This document shows positions 50,019 through 59,225 of a stretch of 64,000 nucleotides of DNA, piece by piece. The DNA comes from CAYTXJ01 sp965613025 (GTDB lineage: Bacteria > Desulfobacterota > DSM-4660 > Desulfatiglandales > JALVMZ01): NCBI GenBank assembly GCA_965613025.1, contig CBFDUE010000004.1, forward strand, positions 1-64,000. Direction: 5' to 3'. Made by a program: the position numbers and the translations under genes. Numbering within the stretch: position 1 is the stretch's first letter; every line of letters begins with the position of its first letter. The notes below the pieces were generated by a model. It worked only from the letters and a program-made list of their open reading frames with translations. It was not told the DNA's origin and did no database searches.

Positions 50019-51245
50019 ATGTCTTTTGAACTATTTTTGGCATATAGGTATCTAAAATCTAAGAAGAGGCATTCCTTTATCTCCTTCATCACCATAATAT
50101 CCATTCTGGGTGTAACTGTAGGTGTTATGGCGCTCATTGTGGTGTTATCTGTCATGAATGGCTTTAGGGCGGATCTGATGAAGAAGATATTAGGAGTAAA
50201 TAGCCATATATTGGTGATGAGCTATTCAGGGAACATATCTAAGTATCAGGATATAATAAAAAGCATTAGATCTGTTGAGGGTGTTATGTCTGCCACTCCC
50301 TTTATATATACCCAGGTGATGATAAGAAGCGGAAGTAGTGTTTCAGGTGCGGTTTTAAGGGGTATTGATGTGGATAGTGTAACAAAGGTGGTGGAGATAA
50401 GGGATATGATAAAAGGAGGGAATTTAGAGGATCTTAAAAAGGGGAGTGAAAAGGCACCACCCATTATTGTGGGAAAGGAGCTATGTAAGATTATAGGTGT
50501 AAGTATGGGAAGTATGGTAAATGTGATCTCTCCATATGGTAGGATTACTCCGGTTGGAAGGGTGCCACTTAGCAAGAATTTTAGAATATGCGGTTACTTA
50601 GATTCTGGCCTATATGATTTTGATACATCCATGCTATTTGTGGATCTCGGTGTGGCCCAAGAGCTTGTAGGCATTGGGAATAGAGTTAGTGGTATTGAGG
50701 TGAGGGTAAAAGATCCTGATAAGAGTGATATAATAGGAAAAGAGATTATTAAGAAACTTGGCTATCCATTCTGGTTTAAGGACTGGAAACAGATGAACAG
50801 AAGTCTTATGGGAGCGCTTAAGCTTGAAAAACTTACAATGTTTGTAATCCTTACCATGATAATATTGGTAGGTGCCCTAAATATAATAAGTGCCCTTATA
50901 ATGGTAGTTATGGAAAAGACAAAAGATATCGCGATACTTAGGAGTATGGGTGCAAGGACAAAAAGCATTATGAAAATATTCATATATCAGGGGCTTATAA
51001 TAGGCACATGTGGAACAATAATGGGTATATCTCTTGGGCTCTTGCTATGTGCCATCTTAGACAGATACCCATTTATTAAGCTCCCTTCAGACATATATTA
51101 TATATCAACTCTACCCGTTAAGGTTCAGGGATGGGATATAGTGTTGATTGCTATCTGTGCCATACTCATATCCCTTCTTGCAACCATCTATCCATCTTTA
51201 TATGCATCAAGGCTTGATCCTGTGGAGGCTATAAGATATGAATGA
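50019..51245 (+). CDS. lolC: Lipoprotein-releasing ABC transporter permease LolC/LolE
   Basis: A 408-residue membrane protein with one N-terminal helix (about 18-48), a large periplasmic domain and three C-terminal helices of the FtsX type (TKDIAILRSMGARTKSIMKI). The start FELFLAYRYLKSKKRHSFIS is typical of LolC/E. With LolD it extracts lipoproteins from the inner membrane. Only one permease gene is present, so the transporter is probably a homodimer (LolF-like). Its end overlaps lolD by 8 bp. Confidence 0.92.
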   Translation: MSFELFLAYRYLKSKKRHSFISFITIISILGVTVGVMALIVVLSVMNGFRADLMKKILGVNSHILVMSYSGNISKYQDIIKSIRSVEGVMSATPFIYTQVMIRSGSSVSGAVLRGIDVDSVTKVVEIRDMIKGGNLEDLKKGSEKAPPIIVGKELCKIIGVSMGSMVNVISPYGRITPVGRVPLSKNFRICGYLDSGLYDFDTSMLFVDLGVAQELVGIGNRVSGIEVRVKDPDKSDIIGKEIIKKLGYPFWFKDWKQMNRSLMGALKLEKLTMFVILTMIILVGALNIISALIMVVMEKTKDIAILRSMGARTKSIMKIFIYQGLIIGTCGTIMGISLGLLLCAILDRYPFIKLPSDIYYISTLPVKVQGWDIVLIAICAILISLLATIYPSLYASRLDPVEAIRYE

Positions 51246-51936
51246 TGATAAGAAGATCATACTGGAGCTAAGAGATGTGCATAAGACCTTCCCCTTTGAT
51301 GGAGATTCCATAGAGGTGCTCAAAGGTGTGGATCTTATGGTAGAAAGTGCTCAGACCATAGCCATTACCGGGGTGTCTGGATCTGGAAAATCCACCTTAC
51401 TTCATATAATAGGCACACTGGAAAGGCCTACTAAAGGGAGGGTCATAATTGATTCTAAGGATATAGCTGATATGAAAGAAGAAGAGCTTTCTGTGCTGAG
51501 GAACAGATATATCGGGTTTGTATTTCAATTTTATCATCTTCTCCCTGAGTTAGATGCCCTTGAAAATACCATGCTTCCGTGCATGATAGGAGGAAGGGAT
51601 ACCAAGAAGATAAGAAAGGAGGCAGAGCAGATATTGGAGAGGGTTGGGCTATCCCATAGACTCTTTCACAAGGTGGGAGAACTTTCGGGTGGAGAACAGC
51701 AGAGGGTTGCCATTGCAAGGGCATTGGTTAATGATCCCAAGATACTGCTTGCAGATGAACCCACTGGATGCTTAGATACAATGACAGGTGAGGAGATTAT
51801 GGAGCTATTGCTGTCCCTAAATAGAGAAAGAGGTGTAACCATTGTGCTTGCAACCCATAATATAAGGCTATCAAAGAAGATGGAAAGACAGATGGAGCTT
51901 ATTGATGGTGTGCTTAAAGAGATCCAGGGTAATTAG
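51238..51936 (+). CDS. lolD: Lipoprotein-releasing ABC transporter ATPase LolD
   Basis: A 232-residue ABC ATPase. Walker A is GVSGSGKST, the Q-loop is FVFQFYHLLPELDALEN, the signature is LSGGEQQRVAIARAL and Walker B is ILLADEPTG. It powers lipoprotein release by LolC. Its 3' end overlaps the bamA start by about 32 bp. Confidence 0.95.
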   Translation: MNDDKKIILELRDVHKTFPFDGDSIEVLKGVDLMVESAQTIAITGVSGSGKSTLLHIIGTLERPTKGRVIIDSKDIADMKEEELSVLRNRYIGFVFQFYHLLPELDALENTMLPCMIGGRDTKKIRKEAEQILERVGLSHRLFHKVGELSGGEQQRVAIARALVNDPKILLADEPTGCLDTMTGEEIMELLLSLNRERGVTIVLATHNIRLSKKMERQMELIDGVLKEIQGN

Positions 51937-54589
51937 CATCTCTCTATTTTGTATTTTTTTTATATCCTATCCATTGATCTGTATGGGATATGATAACAGG
52001 ATTTTGGTGCTTCCTTTTGTAATTCATGGGCCCAAGGATATTCAGAATCTGGGATTTCGTATCCAAAAAGATCTAAGTTCAGATCTAAGATCAAGAGGGG
52101 GATATGTAATTCCTCCTGAAATGATAAATGCACATGAGATAGTGCTTAAGAGGCCCCTTACACGTAAAGATATAGATCAGATATCCACCATATTTGATGC
52201 CAATTGGGTCATATCGGGTAGTCTTACAAAGATAGGTAAGAGGATAAGCCTTGATTTTCAGCTCTACCGCTGCCCTGTAACCAAACCACCATTTTCTCTC
52301 TTTTTTATGGAAGATAGTCTCGATTCCCTTCCAGATGCCATAACACGGGCCTCTGAGAGGATCTTTCAACACATAGGGGGAGTGTTACGGATATTGGATA
52401 TAAAGATAGAGGGCAACAGGAGGATAGAGACAGATGCCATAATGGCAGTTATTAAAAGCAAAAAAGGGGATATGGTAGATCCAAAAAGACTAAATGAGGA
52501 CCTGCGAAACGTGTATAAGATGGGATATTTTAGGGATGTGATCATTGAAAAGGAAGAGAGGCCCAAAGGAGCAGTAATTGTATTCAGAGTAAAAGAAAAG
52601 CCCACTATCTCCAAGATCCGCTTTAAAGGGAACAGACACGTATCAGATGACGATCTATTAAAGGAGTGTGGCATCAGGGAATTTACCATCTTAGATTATG
52701 GGGAGGTAAAGCAGAGCATCAAGAGGCTTGTGGATTTTTACAGGCTTAAGGGATACTACAATGTCTCTATAGAAGAGAAGATCCAAGAGCTTCCAAATAA
52801 CGAAGTCTCCCTTACCTATGAGATTAAAGAGGGAGAAAAGGTCTATATTAAAAAGATCACCTTCATTGGCAATAGAAGCTTTAGTGAAAAGAGATTAAAA
52901 GATGTTATGGAGACAAGTGAGAAGGGATTCTTTTCCTGGATAACGAAGTCAGGGCTCTTAGATAGAAAGAAATTGGATGTGGATATACAAAAACTTATCT
53001 CCTTTTATCAGAACAATGGCTTCATCAAGGTCAAGATAGGGGAGCCTAAGATCACCTATGAAAAAAGAGGCAAAGGTCTTAAGATAACCATTGAGATTAT
53101 GGAAGGCCCCAGATACAGGGTGAAGGATATAAAGATCAGGGGAAAGAAAAAAGAGGATCTTATCGCTTCCCCAAGGGAGATTCTTTCAACCTTCAAGACA
53201 AGACCAGGACAATATTTCAATAGAAAGATCCTGAGGGAAGACATACTTACATTGAGGCAATTCTATGTGGACAAGGGTTATGCATATGCAGAGGTAATCC
53301 CCTCCACAGAGATGGATGATAAGAGACATCTTGTTAGTATCCTCTTTACCATTTCAAAAGGCAAAAAGGTAAGGTTTGAAAGGATAAATATTACAGGGAA
53401 TGTATATACAAGGGATAAGGTGATAAGAAGGCAGTTGAGGATAAGTGAGCAGGAATATTTCAGTGGAGAGAAGCTCAGAAAGAGCATTGAGAATCTCCAT
53501 CGTCTGGGGTATTTTGAAGATGTGGAAGTAAAGATGGAAAAGGGATCTCAAGATGACCTTATGATCTTAAATATCCATGTAAAAGAGAGACCTACGGGGT
53601 CTTTTACAATCGGTGCCGGATACAGTTCCTTTGATAAGGCAATGTTAATGTTTCAGATTGCCCAAAATAATTTCTTGGGTTATGGGCAGAAGCTTTCGGC
53701 TTCAGGAAGCTTTGGAAGCAAGACCACCCAGTTTGATATCCGTTTTACCGAACCCTATTTTATGGACAGACCCATCAGTGCCGGAGTGGATCTATATAAC
53801 TGGAAGAGGGAATATGATGAATACACCAAAAAGAGCACAGGAGGAGGGCTTAGAAGCTCGTTTCCCATAGGATTTGATAAGGAATTTACCAGGGGGCTGG
53901 TCTCCTATTACTATGATGACTCAGAGATATCTGAGATAGAAGATACCGCATCCATCTATATTAAGGATATGGCAGGAAGGAATGTGACAAGCAGTGTGAC
54001 CATTGGTATAAAGAGGGACTCTAAGGACAGGCCCTGGAACACCACCAAAGGTTCATATAACAGATTTAGCATTGAATATGCAGGAGGATTTCTGGGTGGG
54101 GATGTCTATTTTACAAAGTATCTCTTGCGCTCTGGATGGTATGTGCCCCTATTTTGGGATACGGTCTTCTTTATGCAGGGTAGATGGGGATATGTGGAGG
54201 CAAGATCTGGGGGGAAACTGCCCATATATCAGAAATTTCGGATTGGGGGGATAAATACAGTAAGAGGCTATGACTATGCCTCAATATCTCCCAAAGACCC
54301 AATAACCGGAGACCGTATAGGCGGAGAGAAGATGATGGTCTATAATTTTGAGTATAGATTCCCCCTAATAAAGGAGCAGGGACTTGTGGGATTGGTATTT
54401 TTTGATGCAGGAAATGTGCTTACAGATGATCAGAGCTGGACTCTTACCGGTATCAGAAAGTCCATTGGATTTGGGGTGAGGTGGTATTCTGCTATTGGCC
54501 CTATACGGATAGAATATGGTAAGATAATAGATCGCAGGGCAGATGAGCCTTCTGGCAATTGGGAATTTACTATCGGTGGACTATTTTAA
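51905..54589 (+). CDS. bamA: Outer membrane assembly factor BamA with extra N-terminal domain
   Basis: An 894-residue protein. After a signal peptide (to about residue 28) comes a domain of about 125 residues that is not part of standard BamA (ILVLPFVIHGPKDIQNLGFR, later ANWVISGSLTKIGKRISLDF), similar in style to TolB-N or FlgO-type domains. Five POTRA domains follow from about residue 163 (ILDIKIEGNRRIETDAIMAV is the first), then the barrel (from about 580) with the (V/I)RG(Y/F) motif in TVRGYDYAS and a final aromatic GGLF. It inserts outer membrane proteins together with BamD. Start at ATG 51905; TTG 51902 is next to it. Confidence 0.93.
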   Translation: MVCLKRSRVISISLFCIFFISYPLICMGYDNRILVLPFVIHGPKDIQNLGFRIQKDLSSDLRSRGGYVIPPEMINAHEIVLKRPLTRKDIDQISTIFDANWVISGSLTKIGKRISLDFQLYRCPVTKPPFSLFFMEDSLDSLPDAITRASERIFQHIGGVLRILDIKIEGNRRIETDAIMAVIKSKKGDMVDPKRLNEDLRNVYKMGYFRDVIIEKEERPKGAVIVFRVKEKPTISKIRFKGNRHVSDDDLLKECGIREFTILDYGEVKQSIKRLVDFYRLKGYYNVSIEEKIQELPNNEVSLTYEIKEGEKVYIKKITFIGNRSFSEKRLKDVMETSEKGFFSWITKSGLLDRKKLDVDIQKLISFYQNNGFIKVKIGEPKITYEKRGKGLKITIEIMEGPRYRVKDIKIRGKKKEDLIASPREILSTFKTRPGQYFNRKILREDILTLRQFYVDKGYAYAEVIPSTEMDDKRHLVSILFTISKGKKVRFERINITGNVYTRDKVIRRQLRISEQEYFSGEKLRKSIENLHRLGYFEDVEVKMEKGSQDDLMILNIHVKERPTGSFTIGAGYSSFDKAMLMFQIAQNNFLGYGQKLSASGSFGSKTTQFDIRFTEPYFMDRPISAGVDLYNWKREYDEYTKKSTGGGLRSSFPIGFDKEFTRGLVSYYYDDSEISEIEDTASIYIKDMAGRNVTSSVTIGIKRDSKDRPWNTTKGSYNRFSIEYAGGFLGGDVYFTKYLLRSGWYVPLFWDTVFFMQGRWGYVEARSGGKLPIYQKFRIGGINTVRGYDYASISPKDPITGDRIGGEKMMVYNFEYRFPLIKEQGLVGLVFFDAGNVLTDDQSWTLTGIRKSIGFGVRWYSAIGPIRIEYGKIIDRRADEPSGNWEFTIGGLF

Positions 54590-54613
54590 GATCTAATTGA
54601 AAGGAGAGTGATT

Positions 54614-55147
54614 ATGAAGAGATTTAGTGTGATAATGACAATAGCTATTTCACTTCTCATATTTACCCCCCTGTGCTATTCGCAAAATATAAAGATAGGT
54701 GTGGTGGATATTCAGGAATTTCAGAGAAGATCTAAGGCATTTCAAAAGATCCGTCTAAAGCTGAGGAAGAAATATGAGGCCTTGCAGGCAAAGCTTGACA
54801 AGGAAAAACAGGCACTTCTGAAGATGGAAGAGGAATTTAGAAAACAGAGGCTCATGCTCAGCTTAGATGCTCAAGAGGATAAGAAAAGGCAGCTTGAAAA
54901 GAAGAGAAGATACTATAAATATCTGTATGAAGAGCTTACAGAAGAGATGAAAAATGCAGAGATGGAGGAGACCAAACGGGTAAGTAAGGAGCTTGAAAAG
55001 GTGGTGGATAAGATCGCAAAGAAAGAAGGCTACACCCTCATATTGGAAAAGAGGACTGTGGGTCTGGTCTACTATGATGATTCCATAGACATAACTCAGA
55101 AGGTCATTGAGGCATACGATAAGATGAAAGGTGGAAGTCAGCAATAG
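54614..55147 (+). CDS. skp: OmpH/Skp family periplasmic chaperone
   Basis: A 177-residue protein with a signal peptide (ending near LCYSQ) and a highly charged coiled-coil middle (RKKYEALQAKLDKEKQALLK), ending in a strand pair (YTLILEKRTVGLVYYDDSID). This is the Skp/OmpH layout: a trimeric chaperone holding unfolded outer membrane proteins on the way to BamA, encoded just upstream. Start at ATG 54614 with GGAG 7 bp before. Confidence 0.9.
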   Translation: MKRFSVIMTIAISLLIFTPLCYSQNIKIGVVDIQEFQRRSKAFQKIRLKLRKKYEALQAKLDKEKQALLKMEEEFRKQRLMLSLDAQEDKKRQLEKKRRYYKYLYEELTEEMKNAEMEETKRVSKELEKVVDKIAKKEGYTLILEKRTVGLVYYDDSIDITQKVIEAYDKMKGGSQQ

Positions 55148-55149
55148 AT

Positions 55150-56196
55150 ATGGAAATGAAAAAGAGTCTGAAAGAGATTGCAGATGCACTTGAAGGAAGG
55201 CTCATAGGAGATGGCAGTATCCAGATAAAGGGGATAAATTCTCTTTCTGAAGCTAAGAGTGGTGATATATCCTTCTATTATGATCCCAGATTCAGGGATG
55301 CACTTAAAGATACCAAGGCATCGGCACTTATTGTTAAAGAGCAGATTCAGGAATTCAGTGGGCCTCAGCTTATTGTAAGAGATCCCATTAAGGCATATAT
55401 CAAACTCTGCTCCCTCTTTTTTAAAGAGTTTGCAAGACCCATTGGGATAAGTCCAGAGGCATATATAGAGGAAGATTGTAAAATAGGAGATGGGGTATCT
55501 ATCTATCCATTTGTATATATTGGTAAGGGATCAGAGATTGGAAATAGGGTCAGAATATATCCAGGCACATTTATAGGCGATAGGGTCCGTATAGGTGATG
55601 ATACGCTTATATATTCCAATGTATCTATAATGGATGGATGCATAGTGGGTAAGAGGGTTATTATACATGCAGGTTGCACAATAGGAAGTGATGGCTTTGG
55701 TTATATAAGGGAAGGGGGGAAAAATATCAAGATACCTCAGAGAGGAATAGTTCTTATAGAAGACGATGTGGAGATTGGGGCAAACTGTTCCATTGATCGT
55801 GCAACCTTTGGAAGGACCTGGATTAAGAGAGGCGTTAAGATGGACAATCTTGTTCAGATAGGCCACAATGTGATTATTGGAGAAGATAGCCTCATAGTGG
55901 CTCAGACAGGAATCTCTGGAAGCGTAAGTATAGGAAGAGATGTAATTATTGGGGGGCAGGTGGGAATTGCAGATCATATAAGGATTGGAGATAGGGTAAA
56001 GATTGCCTCTAAGTCAGGAATAGCTAAGTCCATTGAAAGCGATAGAGTTGTCTCTGGGATACCTGCCATAGCTCATCAGAGATGGTTAAGGTGTAGCACC
56101 CTATTTGAGAGACTCCCAGATATCCAGCGGAGAGTCAGGAATCTGGAAAGAGAGATAGATGAATTGAAAGAGATGGTCCATAAAAGGAGCAATTAA
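55150..56196 (+). CDS. lpxD: UDP-3-O-acylglucosamine N-acyltransferase LpxD
   Basis: A 348-residue acyltransferase. The N-terminal uridine-binding domain (GISYYDPRFRDAL-like GDISFYYDPRFRDALKDTKA) is followed by left-handed hexapeptide repeats with IGDGVSIYPFVYIGKG, the catalytic His in QIGHNVIIGEDSLIVAQTGI, and a C-terminal helical tail. Third step of lipid A synthesis. The ATG follows skp by 2 bp. Confidence 0.95.
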   Translation: MEMKKSLKEIADALEGRLIGDGSIQIKGINSLSEAKSGDISFYYDPRFRDALKDTKASALIVKEQIQEFSGPQLIVRDPIKAYIKLCSLFFKEFARPIGISPEAYIEEDCKIGDGVSIYPFVYIGKGSEIGNRVRIYPGTFIGDRVRIGDDTLIYSNVSIMDGCIVGKRVIIHAGCTIGSDGFGYIREGGKNIKIPQRGIVLIEDDVEIGANCSIDRATFGRTWIKRGVKMDNLVQIGHNVIIGEDSLIVAQTGISGSVSIGRDVIIGGQVGIADHIRIGDRVKIASKSGIAKSIESDRVVSGIPAIAHQRWLRCSTLFERLPDIQRRVRNLEREIDELKEMVHKRSN

Positions 56197-56646
56197 ATGA
56201 GACTCCCATTGGTATACGAAGATATAGTTGAGATTCTACCACACCGATATCCCTTTCTGTTTGTGGATAGAATCATAGAGCTTGAGCTATGGAAGAGGGC
56301 AGTGGGCATAAAAAATGTCACAAATAATGAGTATTTCTTTAAGGGGCATTTTCCTAAAAGGCCCATTATGCCCGGTGTCCTGATTGTGGAGGCATTGGCT
56401 CAAGTTGGGGGAGTACTTGCCATATTGAGTATCAGAGAAAATAGCGAGAAGAAAGAGATTTCAGAGCTATATTTTATGTCGATAGATAAGGTAAAGTTTA
56501 GGAGACCTGTTGTCCCTGGTGATATATTGACTCTTGAAGTTGAGGCCCTTAGGACAGGTTCAAAGGTCTGGAGGCTTCAAGGCAGGGCAACAGTAGGGGA
56601 TGAATTGGCCGCAGAGGCACTAATCACTGCAAGTCTTGGCTCATAA
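56197..56646 (+). CDS. fabZ: 3-hydroxyacyl-ACP dehydratase FabZ
   Basis: A 149-residue hot-dog-fold enzyme with ILPHRYPFLFVDRI, the catalytic His in FKGHFPKRPIMPGVL and Glu in IVEALAQVGG. It dehydrates beta-hydroxyacyl-ACP and competes with the LpxA/LpxD pathway for the same acyl pool, so its position here is usual. It starts directly after lpxD. Confidence 0.95.
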   Translation: MRLPLVYEDIVEILPHRYPFLFVDRIIELELWKRAVGIKNVTNNEYFFKGHFPKRPIMPGVLIVEALAQVGGVLAILSIRENSEKKEISELYFMSIDKVKFRRPVVPGDILTLEVEALRTGSKVWRLQGRATVGDELAAEALITASLGS

Positions 56647-57448
56647 GGAGATGGCTGTAAAGATACATCCCACAGCAATTGTAAGTTCAGATGCGAAATT
56701 GGGAGAAGATGTATTCATAGGGCCTTACTGTATTGTAGAAGATAATGTGGTAATTGGAGATCGGACAGAGCTTCTATCCCATGTGGTAGTGAAAGGTCCT
56801 ACCAGGATCGGGCAGGATAACAAGATATTTCCCTTTGCCTCTCTGGGATCTCCTCCTCAGGATATCGGCTATATGGGAGAGGATACAACCCTTATAATCG
56901 GAGATAATAATATTATCAGGGAATATGTCACCATAAATCGGGCAACCACAAAAGAGGAGTGGAAGACAACTGTAGGAAGTAATAACTATATTATGGCCTA
57001 TGCCCATATCGCTCATGACTGCAGAATCGGAAATAATGTCATTTTAAGCAATCTCGTTACCTTGGCAGGCCATATCCATATAGATGACTATGCCATATTG
57101 GGTGGTGTTGTGGCGGTGCATCAATTTGTAAGAATAGGCCGATATGCATTTATTGGTGGGAAGTCCGGGATAGACAAAGATGTTCCACCCTTTATGCTTG
57201 TGGCAGGAGAGAGGGCCAAGATATATGGTATAAATCAGAAGGGACTGATCAGAGCAGGTTTTTCTCAAGAGACCATCGAAAGGTTAAAGAAGGCCTTTAG
57301 GATTCTCTGGAAAGAGGCAAAGACTCTAAGCGAAGGAATGGAAAGGGTAAGACAACGACTGGGAGAGACAGAGGAGATATTGATCTTATTAAATTTTTTA
57401 AAAGATTCCAAAAGAGGAATTCTTTCTGATCATAGAAGATGCAAATAA
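56636..57448 (+). CDS. lpxA: Acyl-ACP--UDP-N-acetylglucosamine O-acyltransferase LpxA
   Basis: A 270-residue trimeric acyltransferase of hexapeptide repeats (IHPTAIVSSDAKLGEDVFIG), with the catalytic His in YAHIAHDCRIGNNVILSN and the C-terminal helical domain (INQKGLIRAGFSQETI). First step of lipid A synthesis. The start is TTG 56636, inside fabZ; the ATG at 56651 sits directly on an AAGGAG sequence and would be too close to it to use it. Confidence 0.95.
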   Translation: MAHKEMAVKIHPTAIVSSDAKLGEDVFIGPYCIVEDNVVIGDRTELLSHVVVKGPTRIGQDNKIFPFASLGSPPQDIGYMGEDTTLIIGDNNIIREYVTINRATTKEEWKTTVGSNNYIMAYAHIAHDCRIGNNVILSNLVTLAGHIHIDDYAILGGVVAVHQFVRIGRYAFIGGKSGIDKDVPPFMLVAGERAKIYGINQKGLIRAGFSQETIERLKKAFRILWKEAKTLSEGMERVRQRLGETEEILILLNFLKDSKRGILSDHRRCK

Positions 57449-58248
57449 TAGGTATAATTGCAGGAGGAGGAAAGTCTCCAATCCTTGCTGCCAGATCAGC
57501 CAAAGACAGAGGATACAGTGTGGCTGCAGTGGCATATCAGGATGAGACAGATCCTCAGATAGAAGAGGTGGTGGATCAGATCCAATGGCTAAGATTGGGC
57601 CAGTTTGGGAAGCTTATAAAGACACTTAAGGGATTTAATGTTCAGAAGGCCTTAATGATAGGCACAATAAAGAAAAGAAGGATGTTTAAAGATATAAGAC
57701 CTGATTTAAGAGGTCTCAGGCTTATATCCAGATTATCCATATTACATGATGATAATATATTAAGGGCAGTTGCAGATGAGATTGAATCAGAGGGAATTGA
57801 GATAGTAGGAATCAGGGAGATACTTCCAGAACTCATTGCTCCTGAAGGAGTTCTTACAGAGAGAAGACCAGACAAGAGAGAGATGGAAGATATAAGATTG
57901 GGATGGAAAGTGGCAAAAGAACTTGGCAGACTGGATATAGGACAATGTGTGGTGGTAAATCAAAAGGTGGTGGTGGCAGTAGAGGCTATTGAAGGGACAG
58001 ATGAAACCATTAAGAGAGGTGGAAGATTATCAGGAAGAGGGGCGGTGGTGGTAAAGGTATGTAAGCCTTTGCAGGATCATAGATTTGATTTACCCACTGT
58101 GGGAAAAGATACCATTGAGATTATGAAAGATGCAGGAGCAAGTGCCCTTTCAGTTGAAGCAGGAAGGACCCTTATATTTGATATGGATGAGATGATAGCC
58201 TTTGCAAATGACTCAGGTATCTCTATAATCTCCATGAAAGAGGAGTAG
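57439..58248 (+). CDS. lpxI: UDP-2,3-diacylglucosamine hydrolase LpxI
   Basis: A 269-residue DUF1009 protein with IGIIAGGGKSPILAARSA, LRLGQFGKLIKTLKGFNV and the C-terminal DAGASALSVEAGRTLIFD. LpxI makes lipid X, replacing LpxH of enterobacteria. It overlaps lpxA by 10 bp. Confidence 0.95.
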   Translation: MQIIGIIAGGGKSPILAARSAKDRGYSVAAVAYQDETDPQIEEVVDQIQWLRLGQFGKLIKTLKGFNVQKALMIGTIKKRRMFKDIRPDLRGLRLISRLSILHDDNILRAVADEIESEGIEIVGIREILPELIAPEGVLTERRPDKREMEDIRLGWKVAKELGRLDIGQCVVVNQKVVVAVEAIEGTDETIKRGGRLSGRGAVVVKVCKPLQDHRFDLPTVGKDTIEIMKDAGASALSVEAGRTLIFDMDEMIAFANDSGISIISMKEE

Positions 58249-58252
58249 GATA

Positions 58253-59224
58253 TTGGAAAGGATCAGAGTTGCGGTTATAGGAGTTGGTCATCTGGGGGAA
58301 TACCATGTCCAGAAATATAAGAGCATCTCTGGTGTAGACCTGGTGGGGGTGGTGGATATAGACAGGGAAAGAGCTTGGGAGATAGCTCATAGATATGGGA
58401 CAAAGCCATATTTTAATCATAGGGATGTGCTCGACAAAGTGGATGCGGTAAGTTGTGTGGTTCCCACTGAGTCCCACTTTGAGGTGGCAAAGGATATACT
58501 ATCCTGTGGTATCCATATGCTTATTGAAAAGCCCATCACCTATCACATTGAACCTGCGGATACCCTAATTAAGATTGCCAAAGACAGGGGGTTGATATTA
58601 CAGGTTGGGCTTGTGGAAAGATTTAATCCTGCTATTGTTAGTCTTAGAAGGTTTCTGCATGCTCCTATATTTATGGAGGCCCACAGGATGAACAGATTCA
58701 CCAAACGGGGGATAGATGTGGATGTGGTCTTGGATCTTATGATACATGATCTGGATATCTTTTTACACCTGATACCCTATGAGGTTAAGGAGCTTCATTC
58801 AACGGGGCTGTCTGTGATAACAGATAAGACAGATATTGCAAATGTACGTATGATATTTGAAAATGGAACTGTGGCAAATCTCACTGCAAGCAGGGTCTCT
58901 ACAAAGATCCTCAGAAAGATAAGGGTATTCCAAAAGGATATGTATCTATCGGCAAATTGCTATAAGAGAGAGCTGGACATAATAACTCTTGACTCCCAAA
59001 GAAGAGATGCAGACGGATATCCCACTTTGAGTGCTCAGAAATTGAGTTTTCCTGATAGCGACCCCCTGATGGAAGAGATCAGATCCTTTGTGGATGCAGT
59101 GAGAACAGGAAATAAGCCCCAGGTGAGCGGAGAGGATGGAAGAAGGGCATTGAAGTATGCCCTTATCATAATGGATCAGATAAGAGAGGGGTGTAAGGAA
59201 TTTAAAGATATCAGATCCTGCTGA
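58253..59224 (+). CDS. Gfo/Idh/MocA-family oxidoreductase
   Basis: A 323-residue NAD(P)-binding oxidoreductase. The Rossmann motif is RVAVIGVGHLGEYHVQKY, the family motif is LIEKPITYH, and the substrate half carries VLDLMIHDLDIFLHL. It is often placed between lpxI and lpxB in deltaproteobacteria, probably modifying a sugar of lipid A or an envelope glycan, but the substrate is unknown. Start is TTG 58253, 4 bp after lpxI. Confidence 0.9.
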   Translation: MERIRVAVIGVGHLGEYHVQKYKSISGVDLVGVVDIDRERAWEIAHRYGTKPYFNHRDVLDKVDAVSCVVPTESHFEVAKDILSCGIHMLIEKPITYHIEPADTLIKIAKDRGLILQVGLVERFNPAIVSLRRFLHAPIFMEAHRMNRFTKRGIDVDVVLDLMIHDLDIFLHLIPYEVKELHSTGLSVITDKTDIANVRMIFENGTVANLTASRVSTKILRKIRVFQKDMYLSANCYKRELDIITLDSQRRDADGYPTLSAQKLSFPDSDPLMEEIRSFVDAVRTGNKPQVSGEDGRRALKYALIIMDQIREGCKEFKDIRSC

Positions 59225-59225
59225 T

